30,090 nucleotides of DNA from Prevotella sp. UBA2739 (GTDB taxonomy: Bacteria; Bacteroidota; Bacteroidia; Bacteroidales; Bacteroidaceae): the NCBI GenBank assembly GCA_002353525.1, contig DEJV01000065.1:1-30090 (forward strand), written 5' to 3'. Position 1 is the first letter of the stretch. The number at the start of each line of letters is the position of its first letter. Below the pieces are notes generated by a model. That model was not told where the DNA came from, ran no database searches, and saw only the letters and a list, made by a program, of their open reading frames with translations. Made by a program: the position numbers and the translations under genes. This document shows, one piece after another, positions 7,004-14,850 of the stretch.

Positions 7004-8677
7004 ATGATGAACAGACTTGCATGTTTATTTTTTGCAACATTGCTGTGGGTGGCGGCTGCTGCCGACGAGAGAAAAACGATGCCCCACATGGCGCAGTTGG
7101 ACAGCGTGCTGATGGCGTCGCCCGAGATCGTGGCAGCCTACGAACAGAAAATAGAGGATCTGAAAGCGCAACTGGCTAAAGCACCCGACAACCAAGCGAA
7201 ATATGTGTTCAACTATAACCTCTACGAGCATTACCGGGCATTCGTAAACGACTCTGCAATCTACTACCTGCAACAATGCATCGCCATCGCCGACGCCATG
7301 GGCGACAAGGCGCAGGCGGGGTCCTGCCGTGCACGACTGGCTTTCCAATGCTCGTCGACGGGCATGTTTCATGAGGCGCTGGACTTGCTGGGACAGATAG
7401 AGATGTCACAGCTTGACTTGCAGGGAAGAGTGGCTGCCTATGAGGCCTACCGGCATGTGTATGGCGAGCTGGCATTCTACACCCGACTGCCGGACCTGCA
7501 ACAGAAATACTACGCGAAGAGCGGCGAATATGAGAGTCTGCTGTTCGAGACGGCTCCTGCCGACAATGATGCGGTGCTGCAATGCAGGGAAATGAAGGCG
7601 CTGAACGAGGGTGACCTGAAAGGGGCGCTGCACTATAACGACCAACGGATGAGGGCGGCGGAGAAAGGGTCGCATCAGTATGCCATCGTGTCGTTCTACC
7701 GCTATCTGGACTTCAGCCGCGCCGAACAACGCGACAGCGCCGGTTACTGGCTGATAGAGTCGGCCATCAGCGACGTGAAGAATGCCGTGATGGACCAAGG
7801 CTCAATGTGGGAACTGGCCAACCGGCTGCAAGAAGAGGGCAACGTGAAACAGTCGTACCGATATATCAGTTTTGCCAGCGACTGCGCCAACCGCTTTGGC
7901 ACAAGGGTCAGAAACTGGCAGATAGCCCCCATCCTCTCGTCGATTGACAAGACCTACCAGATGCAGACACGACACAGCAACCAACAGCTGAGATGGCTGC
8001 TGGCCGGCATCAGCGCATTGGCCCTGCTGGTGCTGCTGTCACTGCTCTTTGTGAGCAGACAGCGCAAACAGCTGGCAGTGGCCCACGACCAACTGAACCA
8101 GAGTAACCAAAAACTGTCGAAGGTGAACCAGCAGCTGTATGACTCTAACGAGCAGCTGTCGGAACTGAACAGCCAGTTGTCGACACTGAATGCACACCTC
8201 ACCGAGAGCAACCGCGTGAAGGAAGAGTATGTGGGACGGTTCTTGCAACTGTGCTCGCTCTACATCGACAAGATGGACAGGATGAGAAAAACGGTGAACA
8301 AGAAGATAAAAAGCCGCGACTATGAGGAGCTATACAACTTGACACGCTCGCAGGAGATGAAGGACAAGGAACTGGGCGAACTATACGAGAACTTCGACTC
8401 GGCATTCTTGCACCTGTTCCCAAACTTCGTGGACGACTTTAATGCGCTGCTGAAACCTGAGGAGCGCATCGTGCCAACCGAAAAGGACCGTCTGAACACA
8501 GGTATCCGCATCTTTGCACTCATCCGACTGGGCATCGACGACAGTTCGAAGATTGCAGAGTTCCTGCACTATTCGGTGAACACCATTTATAATTATCGCG
8601 CGCGCATAAAGAACGGAGCCATCAGCGACCGCGAGAACTTTGAGCGCCACGTGAAAGAGATTGGACTGGCAAGTTGA
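7004..8677 (+). CDS. TPR transmembrane regulator, DUF6377-like
   Basis: The 557-residue protein has a signal peptide (LACLFFATLLWVAAAA), a helical TPR-like region (about 40-315), one transmembrane helix (331-351), a striking coiled coil (364-405), and a C-terminal domain (about 405-550). That domain resembles the DUF6377 family of Bacteroides regulators and holds a probable helix-turn-helix near DDSSKIAEFLHYSVNTIYNY. By family analogy it passes an envelope signal to a DNA-binding domain in the cytoplasm; no target is known. ATGs at 7004 and 7007 are both possible. Its plan matches the regulator at 1677-3320, although the C-terminal domains differ. The stop codon lies inside a 7-bp tandem repeat shared with the convergent rmuC end. 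Confidence 0.78.
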   Translation: MMNRLACLFFATLLWVAAAADERKTMPHMAQLDSVLMASPEIVAAYEQKIEDLKAQLAKAPDNQAKYVFNYNLYEHYRAFVNDSAIYYLQQCIAIADAMGDKAQAGSCRARLAFQCSSTGMFHEALDLLGQIEMSQLDLQGRVAAYEAYRHVYGELAFYTRLPDLQQKYYAKSGEYESLLFETAPADNDAVLQCREMKALNEGDLKGALHYNDQRMRAAEKGSHQYAIVSFYRYLDFSRAEQRDSAGYWLIESAISDVKNAVMDQGSMWELANRLQEEGNVKQSYRYISFASDCANRFGTRVRNWQIAPILSSIDKTYQMQTRHSNQQLRWLLAGISALALLVLLSLLFVSRQRKQLAVAHDQLNQSNQKLSKVNQQLYDSNEQLSELNSQLSTLNAHLTESNRVKEEYVGRFLQLCSLYIDKMDRMRKTVNKKIKSRDYEELYNLTRSQEMKDKELGELYENFDSAFLHLFPNFVDDFNALLKPEERIVPTEKDRLNTGIRIFALIRLGIDDSSKIAEFLHYSVNTIYNYRARIKNGAISDRENFERHVKEIGLAS

Positions 8678-8708
8678 TAATTGATAATTGACAATTGATA
8701 ATTGATAA
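8674..8708. repeat. Five tandem copies of a 7-bp unit between convergent stop codons
   Basis: The unit TTGATAA is repeated five times (third copy TTGACAA). The first copy contains the TGA stop of the upstream regulator (8675-8677), and the array ends exactly against the rmuC stop codon at 8709-8711. The whole intergenic space is the repeat. Confidence 0.85.
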
Positions 8709-10016
8709 TTATTCCGTCGGCTCGGGGATAGGACGCAGGGGATTCTCTTTGGCACCTAGTTTCTTGAGCGCACGGGCAGGCACGAGGATGCTCTGATGAC
8801 CGTCCAGTTTCTTACGGGCATTGTCGTAGGTCTGCTGCGTCTTGTCGAGTTGTTTGCCGATATCATCGAAACGCTGAAGAAAGTCGCCCACTCGGTTGAG
8901 CACTTCGTTGGCATAATCGTATACTTTCTCTTGATTGACGGTCTGGCGCTGTTGCGTCCAGGCTATCTGTAGCATGCGCAGCACGGCAAAGAGGTTCTGT
9001 TCGCCGGTAATGAACACGCGCTTGTCGAAGGCCTGCGCCCATAGATCGGGATCGTTGGTAAGGGCCAGCAGCAGGGCTGCCTCCTGAGGGACGAACATGA
9101 TGACGTAGTCGAGAGTGACGCGGCTCTTATTGAGGTAGCGGCTGTAGTCCTTGCGCGACAGTTCGTCGACGTGACGGCGGATGCTTCCGATGTGCTCGGC
9201 CAGATGGCGCTTGCGCTGCTCGTCGGTGTCGGCATTGATATAGTTGACAAAGGCGGTCAGCGACACCTTCGAGTCGAGGATGACATCTTTGTGGTCGGGA
9301 TAGTGGAGGATGACGTCGGGAATCATCTTCTCATTGGTATCTTCGTTCTTGACGGCATTGCCGTACTCGTCGCGAATCATCTGCTGCAGGTCGTACTCCT
9401 CGCCACGGGTGAACCCGAAGCGCTCGAGCAGCAGGTCGAGTTTCATCTCACCAAAGTTGCCCTGCACCTTGGGACCACTCTGCAGCGCCCGCGACAGTTT
9501 GTCGGCCTCGATGCCGATGTGGTTGGTAGCCTCGTGCATCTGGCGCAGCTGCTCGCTGAGCGAGGCGGTGTTTTTGTTGTAGGCGTCACGGTTGTCGTCC
9601 ATGGCCCGTTTCATCTCACTGATGGTTTCTTTCAGGGGGGTGATGATGGCCCCCATTTGACTTTGGTTGTGCTCGTTAAGTTCACGTGAGCGTTGGCGCA
9701 ACAGTTGTTCAGTAGCGGTGGTGACGCGTTCCTGTACCAGGTTGAGACGCTCGTTGAGCTGACGATCCATCTGCTCTTTCAGTTCGGTTTTCTCGCTTTC
9801 GAATCGTGCGCGAAGCTCCTGCATCTGCTGACAATGCTCGATGCGTTCCTCATCAAGGCGCTGGATGGTAAGGTCCAGCTCGTTGCGTTTCACGGCGAGG
9901 TCGCTGGCGAGTTGGGATTTCTCGGCAGTCAGCTGGTTGGTTTTCTGCTGACTCAGATAATAGACGATGGCGGCTCCCACAAGGCAGCCGATGATGGTGA
10001 AAAGAGTTGTAATCAT
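8709..10016 (-). CDS. rmuC: RmuC family DNA recombination protein
   Basis: The 435-residue protein has an N-terminal membrane helix (about 2-20), a long coiled coil (about 25-170, rich in Gln, Glu, Arg and Leu), and the RmuC nuclease-like domain. That domain shows the family signatures GNFGEMKLDLLLERFGF and IPDVILHYPDHKDVILDSKV. In E. coli, RmuC limits recombination at inverted repeats; the domain belongs to the PD-(D/E)XK-like group, with Asp and Lys of the LDSKV motif as candidate catalytic residues. The ATG at 10016 overlaps the stop of the upstream helicase gene by 4 bp, so the two products are probably made together and may act on the same DNA ends. Confidence 0.93.
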   Translation of the reverse strand: MITTLFTIIGCLVGAAIVYYLSQQKTNQLTAEKSQLASDLAVKRNELDLTIQRLDEERIEHCQQMQELRARFESEKTELKEQMDRQLNERLNLVQERVTTATEQLLRQRSRELNEHNQSQMGAIITPLKETISEMKRAMDDNRDAYNKNTASLSEQLRQMHEATNHIGIEADKLSRALQSGPKVQGNFGEMKLDLLLERFGFTRGEEYDLQQMIRDEYGNAVKNEDTNEKMIPDVILHYPDHKDVILDSKVSLTAFVNYINADTDEQRKRHLAEHIGSIRRHVDELSRKDYSRYLNKSRVTLDYVIMFVPQEAALLLALTNDPDLWAQAFDKRVFITGEQNLFAVLRMLQIAWTQQRQTVNQEKVYDYANEVLNRVGDFLQRFDDIGKQLDKTQQTYDNARKKLDGHQSILVPARALKKLGAKENPLRPIPEPTE

Positions 10017-11434
10017 TCGGTTTGGGTTTTAGGCCAGTTGACAAGAAAGAGTTTTTCGGAGGCGCGGGTGAAGGCGGTGTAGAGCCAGTGAATATAGTCG
10101 GGCGTAAGCATATCGTCGGTCATGTAGCCCTGGTCTACATACACATGGGCCCATTGTCCGCCCTGGGCCTTATGGCAGGTGACGGCATAGGCAAATTTCA
10201 CCTGCAGGGCATTGTAGTAGGCATCTTCCTTCAGGCGTTTCATCCGGTCGGCCTTCAGGGGAATGTCGGCATAGTCGTCCATCACGGCCTGGAACAGCTG
10301 CTCGTTCTGCTCGGCAGTGAGTGCAGGGGCTTCAGAGAGCAATGAGTCGCGTACGATGGTGGTCTGCAGCTCGTAGTTGTCGTAGTCGGGAAACTGGAGC
10401 CACACGTCGGCAAAATGGAAACCGTAGAGCTCGCGGTTGTTGCGCACACGCATCACACGGGCCCTGTCGCCATTGGCGATGAACGCCAGCTTCTCTTTGT
10501 CCTGTGCGGCCTGTGCCCAATAGTAGTTGTTCTTCACTATCATCAGCATGTCGCCGGTGGTGAGTTCCTCCTCACGGCCGAGAATAGTATTGCGGATGCC
10601 CTGGTTGTAGATGTTAGCGCGCTTATTGCTGCGGGTGACGACCATGGTCTCGTCGATGCCCACCTCGCTGTAGCTGCTGTTGAGCTGTTCGATAAGCTCA
10701 TCGCCGGGCACCATGACAATGTCGGCGAAGCCTTTGAAGCGCACCACGGGCAACTGGGTAATGGCGTCGTGGGTAATCATCTGGCGCACCACGGTGGCAT
10801 TGTAAAGAATGCCCGATTGCTGGCTCTGGCGCAGCACCTCGTTGAGGTCGCACTCGTGCACCTGCAGTCCGTACTGACTGAGCACGCCGGCCATGAGTGC
10901 GGGCGACTCGTCGGCCCCCACAGGAGGCAGCTGGGCCTTGTCGCCAATCAACATGAGGCGGCAGTTCTGACCGCCATAGACATAGTGGATAAGGTCGTCG
11001 AGCAGTTGCCCGCTGGCAAAGAGGCTCTCGCCGTAGCTGGGCGTATTGGTAATCATCGAGGCCTCATCCACAATGAACAGTGTATCTTGCTGGGTGTTGT
11101 AGTTCAAGCCGAAAGCACCGTCGAGCGACTTCTGCCGATAGATGCGGCGGTGAATGGTAAAGGCGCTGTGGCCAGCCTGCAACGAAAAGACCTTCGCCGC
11201 CCGCCCGGTAGGAGCCAGCAGCACCACCTTCTGGCGCAGACGCACCATCGTCTTGACGATAGCAGCGGCCAGCGACGTCTTACCCGTGCCTGCCGACCCA
11301 CGCATGATCATGGCCGGCTGACTGTGGCGGGATGTCATGAACATGGCGAACACGCGCATGGCATTCTCCTGCTCGGCGGTGGGGGGAAGGCCGAACGACT
11401 GGCGTATCTGAAAGATAAGTTCGTCGGTAATCAT
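10013..11434 (-). CDS. RecD-like ATP-dependent DNA helicase (SF1)
   Basis: This is a 473-residue superfamily 1 helicase. Walker A is GSAGTGKT (46-53), Walker B is LFIVDEAS (Asp123-Glu124), the Q/GD-type motif LMIGDKAQLPPVG follows, and the C-terminal UvrD_C_2-type motif VTCHKAQGGQW lies near the end. This is the core of RecD/ExoV-alpha-like proteins without the extra N-terminal domain of RecD2. No RecB or RecC homologue is present in the window, so it probably works alone or with RmuC. It is divergent from the small membrane protein/DUF3822/rsmD set. Its precise role (repair, restart or end processing) is not shown by the sequence. Confidence 0.9.
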   Translation of the reverse strand: MITDELIFQIRQSFGLPPTAEQENAMRVFAMFMTSRHSQPAMIMRGSAGTGKTSLAAAIVKTMVRLRQKVVLLAPTGRAAKVFSLQAGHSAFTIHRRIYRQKSLDGAFGLNYNTQQDTLFIVDEASMITNTPSYGESLFASGQLLDDLIHYVYGGQNCRLMLIGDKAQLPPVGADESPALMAGVLSQYGLQVHECDLNEVLRQSQQSGILYNATVVRQMITHDAITQLPVVRFKGFADIVMVPGDELIEQLNSSYSEVGIDETMVVTRSNKRANIYNQGIRNTILGREEELTTGDMLMIVKNNYYWAQAAQDKEKLAFIANGDRARVMRVRNNRELYGFHFADVWLQFPDYDNYELQTTIVRDSLLSEAPALTAEQNEQLFQAVMDDYADIPLKADRMKRLKEDAYYNALQVKFAYAVTCHKAQGGQWAHVYVDQGYMTDDMLTPDYIHWLYTAFTRASEKLFLVNWPKTQTE

Positions 11435-11452
11435 ACGATTATGGCTTAAAAT

Positions 11453-11483
11453 TTTGCTGTTTATTCAGATTTTTGTATTTTTG
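11453..11483 (+). promoter_or_regulatory. Promoter of the small membrane protein-DUF3822-rsmD set
   Basis: TTTG at 11453-11456 and TATTTTTG at 11476-11483, spaced 19 bp, lead to the ATG at 11508. The element overlaps the likely start region of the divergent helicase transcript. Confidence 0.6.
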
Positions 11484-11489
11484 CAAAGA

Positions 11490-11519
11490 CAAAAGTAAAC
11501 AAAAAATATGAAATACAAG
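11490..11519 (-). promoter_or_regulatory. Weak candidate promoter for the helicase-rmuC pair
   Basis: On the minus strand TACTTTTG (11497-11490) fits the -7 box. The -33 position holds CTTG (11519-11516), one mismatch from TTTG, with an 18-bp spacer. The predicted leader is about 50 nt. Confidence 0.35.
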
Positions 11520-11711
11520 TCGAATCACGTCATAAATCTTCTGCTTACGGCCATTGTGCTGTTTCTTTTACTCATCTGCTATCTCAGTGTGAACGGGCAG
11601 ATGAAGGCCGACAAAGAGGCGGAGAAACAAGAGCAGGCTGTGGAGCAACAGATGGAGAAGCAATTCATAAACATGTCAGAAGACCATGCAACAGACAGCA
11701 GCGAACAGTAG
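11508..11711 (+). CDS. Small single-pass membrane protein (67 aa)
   Basis: This short protein has one transmembrane helix near residues 9-27 (VINLLLTAIVLFLLLICYL) and a soluble, charged tail rich in Glu, Gln and Lys that is probably a short coiled coil. A strong promoter match (11453-11483) stands upstream and the gene overlaps the DUF3822 start by 26 bp in another frame, which supports it being translated. The location next to DUF3822 and rsmD suggests an accessory of that gene set. I do not recognise a family. Confidence 0.6.
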   Translation: MKYKSNHVINLLLTAIVLFLLLICYLSVNGQMKADKEAEKQEQAVEQQMEKQFINMSEDHATDSSEQ

Positions 11712-12510
11712 CACAGTGGCGAAGCGCCCACGCCTCGTCATTCGGATGGGGAACAAGACCATGTCGTTTTCTGTGGCCGACGCTGCCGCGGAAAAGCAGA
11801 TTCACTACGAGCCCTTTACCGTAAGGAGCGGCATCTCGATGGCGGCAAACCTGCGCGAGGCCTTCCACTCGGCAGAACTGTTGAACAAAGGCTACGACCG
11901 GGTGCTGGTGATGATTGACGCGCCAGTGTTGCTGATGCCCATCGAGGAATTCGACAAAGACACTGTCGAGGTGCTGTATCATCATGCCATCACGGGGCAC
12001 GATGGCGAGGTGGTGTTACACTATGTGCTACCGTCGCTCAATGCCGTGGTGGTGTTCTCAGTGAACAAAGACCTGAAGCTGGTGGTGGACGACCACTTTG
12101 CCGACACGAAGTGGATGGTGGTGAGCACACCGGTGTGGAACCATCTGCACCAGCGCAGTTTCACGGGCAACCGACGGAAGATGTATGCCTATTTTCACGA
12201 CAAGCGGATGGACATCGTCGCGTTCGACAAAAACCGGTTTAAGTTTTGCAACTCCTACGAGGTGGGCAAATATATGGATGCAGTCTATTTCCTGTTGTAT
12301 GTATGGAAACAGCTGGCACTGGACTCGCAGAAAGACGAGCTGCACCTGGCTGGAACATTGCTGGACAAAGACTCGCTGACTGCCGAATTAAGGAAATATG
12401 TGCAAAATGTCTACGTGATCAACCCTACTGCCGACTTCAACAGGGCTCCCATCACGCAACTGAAGGGACTGCCCTACGACGTGATGACGTATTTCGTAAA
12501 AGGAAGGTGA
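11686..12510 (+). CDS. DUF3822 family protein
   Basis: This is a 274-residue soluble protein resembling the DUF3822 family of Bacteroidetes. An N-terminal strand region (RLVIRMGNKTMSFSV) is followed by a regular alpha/beta pattern, for example DRVLVMIDAPVLLMPIEEF and MYAYFHDKRMDIVAF. The family has no established role that I can cite. A companion rsmD gene immediately downstream is the usual neighbour as I recall it. The start overlaps the preceding small gene by 26 bp, so ribosomes probably reinitiate. A later in-frame ATG at 11746 would cut off the first strand and is less likely. Confidence 0.8.
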   Translation: MQQTAANSSTVAKRPRLVIRMGNKTMSFSVADAAAEKQIHYEPFTVRSGISMAANLREAFHSAELLNKGYDRVLVMIDAPVLLMPIEEFDKDTVEVLYHHAITGHDGEVVLHYVLPSLNAVVVFSVNKDLKLVVDDHFADTKWMVVSTPVWNHLHQRSFTGNRRKMYAYFHDKRMDIVAFDKNRFKFCNSYEVGKYMDAVYFLLYVWKQLALDSQKDELHLAGTLLDKDSLTAELRKYVQNVYVINPTADFNRAPITQLKGLPYDVMTYFVKGR

Positions 12511-12517
12511 GTTTTTT

Positions 12518-12590
12518 AATGCATAATTTATAATGCATAATTTATAATGCATAATTCATAATGCATCATGCATAATGCATCATATTTCAT
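12518..12590. repeat. Tandem 14-bp AT-rich repeat (about five copies)
   Basis: Units are AATGCATAATTTAT at 12518-12531 and 12532-12545, AATGCATAATTCAT at 12546-12559, AATGCATCATGCAT at 12560-12573, and a longer variant of 17 bp at 12574-12590. They fill most of the gap between the DUF3822 and rsmD genes. Many units contain the palindrome ATGCAT. Confidence 0.85.
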
Positions 12591-12624
12591 AATGAAAGAG
12601 TTGATGAGTTTTTAGTTTGTTATC

Positions 12625-13185
12625 ATGCGCATCATTACAGGGAAATATAAAGGGCGGCACTTCGATATTCCGCGCTCGTTTAAGGCTCGGCCCACCACCG
12701 ATTTCGCCAAAGAGAATATCTTTAATGTGCTGAATGGCTATCTGGACTTCGAAGATGCCACGGCACTGGACCTCTTTGCAGGCACCGGCAGCATCTCACT
12801 GGAATTGTTGTCACGAGGATGCAGCCAGGTGGTGAGCGTGGAGGCCGACCGCGACCATCATCGATTCATCCAACAATGCATAGCTAAACTGCTGCCACAG
12901 GGAGAGAAGAGTGCCGGTGAAGGTGCACCGTCGGCAATCGCCATCCGTGGCGACGTGTTCCGATTCGTGAAGAGCTGCCACCAACAGTTCGATTTCATTT
13001 TTGCCGACCCGCCTTATGCCCTAAAGGAACTGCCCACCATTCCCGACTTGATTTTTACGCATCAGCTGCTGAAAGAGAATGGCGTATTCGTGTTTGAGCA
13101 TGGAAAAAACAATGACTTTTCCAGCCATCCTCATTTTGTGGAACACCGCAGCTATGGCAGCGTGAACTTCTCGATTTTCAAATAG
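12625..13185 (+). CDS. rsmD: 16S rRNA (guanine966-N2)-methyltransferase RsmD
   Basis: The 186-residue SAM-dependent enzyme methylates G966 of 16S rRNA during 30S assembly. It starts with the family's conserved MRIITGKYKGR, then RPTTDFAKENIFNVL, the SAM-binding motif I LDLFAGTGSISLELLSRG (49-65), and the catalytic DPPY (128-131). The length is typical. It is the last gene of the plus-strand set that includes the DUF3822 gene, separated from it by the 14-bp repeat array. A hairpin after the stop (13241-13272) could end transcription. Confidence 0.95.
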   Translation: MRIITGKYKGRHFDIPRSFKARPTTDFAKENIFNVLNGYLDFEDATALDLFAGTGSISLELLSRGCSQVVSVEADRDHHRFIQQCIAKLLPQGEKSAGEGAPSAIAIRGDVFRFVKSCHQQFDFIFADPPYALKELPTIPDLIFTHQLLKENGVFVFEHGKNNDFSSHPHFVEHRSYGSVNFSIFK

Positions 13186-13240
13186 GGAGCCGAATAGAAA
13201 CAGATTCCCAATCAGAGGAGAAATAGAAGAACACAAATGT

Positions 13241-13280
13241 GAATGCCCATCTCTTCACAGAGACAGGCATTCCGTGTTTC
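13241..13280. terminator. Hairpin between convergent rsmD and the PUL
   Basis: GAATGCC (13241-13247) pairs with GGCATTC (13266-13272), and inside it TCTCT (13250-13254) pairs with AGAGA (13259-13263) around a 4-nt loop, with a CA/CA internal bulge. A weak T-rich run follows on the plus strand, so it most likely serves rsmD and perhaps both directions. The rest of 13186-13367 holds nothing else I can identify. Confidence 0.45.
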
Positions 13281-13367
13281 TTCCATAAAAAAGATCGTGT
13301 TTTTTCAAGAAAATAACTAACCTATAACATATTAACCTCATAATTATAACTTGCGAAAGTTGGGATA

Positions 13368-14843
13368 TTAATATTCAAAATCAGTAAAAACGAAGAGTGA
13401 TTCGCCTGGCATGTCGAGGTCGATGCCGTCAACAAGACGCAACTCAGGAATAACCCTGTCAGGCAGGAGAATGCACTCATCCTTGATATTCAGTTTGTGT
13501 TCAGCATAGACGAACTGCTTACATTGAACCAAACAGTCGGTGCCCTGAATGCGAACAGTTTGAGGCTTCTTTCCGGGGTTGATCACGGCCAACATGGTTT
13601 TCCCATTGTGCTTCACCTTGAGTGCCTTCACCGTGGTGTTACCATTGACAGATGAAGCGTAGACATCACAGCCTGCGGGCATGTATCGACACAGAAGGCT
13701 CCATGCAAAGAACCAGGGACGGATGGCCTCGCCATCAGCACCAAAATACTCCTCGCCGAAGATGTTCCAGAATCCCCACATCTTCAGTTGGTCACCACTG
13801 TCGCCAGCAGCATGCATCGCATCGTCGAGCATCCATGCCACGGAGCCCGAGTAACCAGCATTGGCCGTTTGTATGACTGCATCGGCCATGTCGGTGCCAT
13901 ACATATAGTCGAAGATGAACATCTGCGAATCTTCAGTCGATGCAAACGGACGGGCAGCAGCCCGCCGCAGCATTTCCTGCTGATAGAGTGAGTCTTGTGG
14001 TTCGACGAACTTTAGCCCTATTTCGCCCATGATAATTTTCCGGTTGGCAGGAGTGGCGTCTCTATAAGCTTTAATAATCTGCCCATACTCACCACTATTG
14101 ACCGTACATTTCGAAGGATAGGTGTGAATGTCAAAGAGTCCGAAATCGAGTTCTCTATTAGCTCTCTCGAGCCATGGAACCTCTGCCGGAGTCCAGATGG
14201 CGAGATCGGGGCCGACAAGAGTGACCTTAGACAACATCTTGTTTCTTTTCAGACGGTTGTAGAAGCACAGGGTGATGTCGTGCCATAGGTCGTAATTACC
14301 CTCGGTGGTCGACCAAAAGCCGTTGGGCTCGTTAATCATATTGTAATACTTGATGCAAGTATATCCCTTGTCTCTGATGAGCCATGTGACATAGTCGGCA
14401 GCCAGTTCCACTTTCTTCTTGTCGAACTCGGGAATCTTGGCATTGGCCAGTCCCCACCCCCAATCGCCGAACACCACCGTCACCCCATGGCTCTGGCAAT
14501 AGTTGAGTATATGCTCAATCTGGTCGAGATTACCTTCAGGGTGGAGTTGATAGTCGCTAATGAGGCTTGCGGTATTATGAACCACTCGCATGAGTTGTGG
14601 CCGCATATAGTCCAGACGCCGATATATCTTTTGCCAATCCTGTTCGCTCATCTGCAGTTTCACACTGCCATAATCCAGCTGGTAAGGGTCCCACTGAGCA
14701 CCATTTCCGATGTAGCCTGGATTGATAACCTCCTGGCCAAAAGTCACTGTGGTGACATTACCATCTAGCATTGCCGCCAATAGAGAATGGCATGAGAAGA
14801 CCATAACAGCCACTAAACACAACCATAGTTTCTTCATAAGCAT
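13368..14843 (-). CDS. Secreted clan GH-A glycoside hydrolase, family not assigned
   Basis: The 491-residue protein begins with a signal peptide (start MLMKKLWLCL at 14843; ATG 14837 also possible) ending near LLAA. The body reads as a (beta/alpha)8 barrel with two carboxylates at the clan GH-A positions: YNMINEPNG (Glu172, probable acid/base) and IIMGEIGLKF (Glu274, probable nucleophile). A beta-sandwich-like tail (about 405-491) closes it, as in GH39, GH30 and GH5 relatives. The nearest family by eye is GH39- or GH5-like, but I could not place it. It is the last gene of the PUL, 7 nt after GH130, so it should attack the same glycan outside the cytoplasm. Confidence 0.72.
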   Translation of the reverse strand: MLMKKLWLCLVAVMVFSCHSLLAAMLDGNVTTVTFGQEVINPGYIGNGAQWDPYQLDYGSVKLQMSEQDWQKIYRRLDYMRPQLMRVVHNTASLISDYQLHPEGNLDQIEHILNYCQSHGVTVVFGDWGWGLANAKIPEFDKKKVELAADYVTWLIRDKGYTCIKYYNMINEPNGFWSTTEGNYDLWHDITLCFYNRLKRNKMLSKVTLVGPDLAIWTPAEVPWLERANRELDFGLFDIHTYPSKCTVNSGEYGQIIKAYRDATPANRKIIMGEIGLKFVEPQDSLYQQEMLRRAAARPFASTEDSQMFIFDYMYGTDMADAVIQTANAGYSGSVAWMLDDAMHAAGDSGDQLKMWGFWNIFGEEYFGADGEAIRPWFFAWSLLCRYMPAGCDVYASSVNGNTTVKALKVKHNGKTMLAVINPGKKPQTVRIQGTDCLVQCKQFVYAEHKLNIKDECILLPDRVIPELRLVDGIDLDMPGESLFVFTDFEY

Positions 14844-14850
14844 ATTCTTT

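Noticed and set aside
13348..13361. AACTT-GCGA-AAGTT hairpin just after the last PUL gene
   Set aside because: The stem is only 5 bp and AT-rich, with no U-run on the minus strand, so it is not convincing as a terminator.
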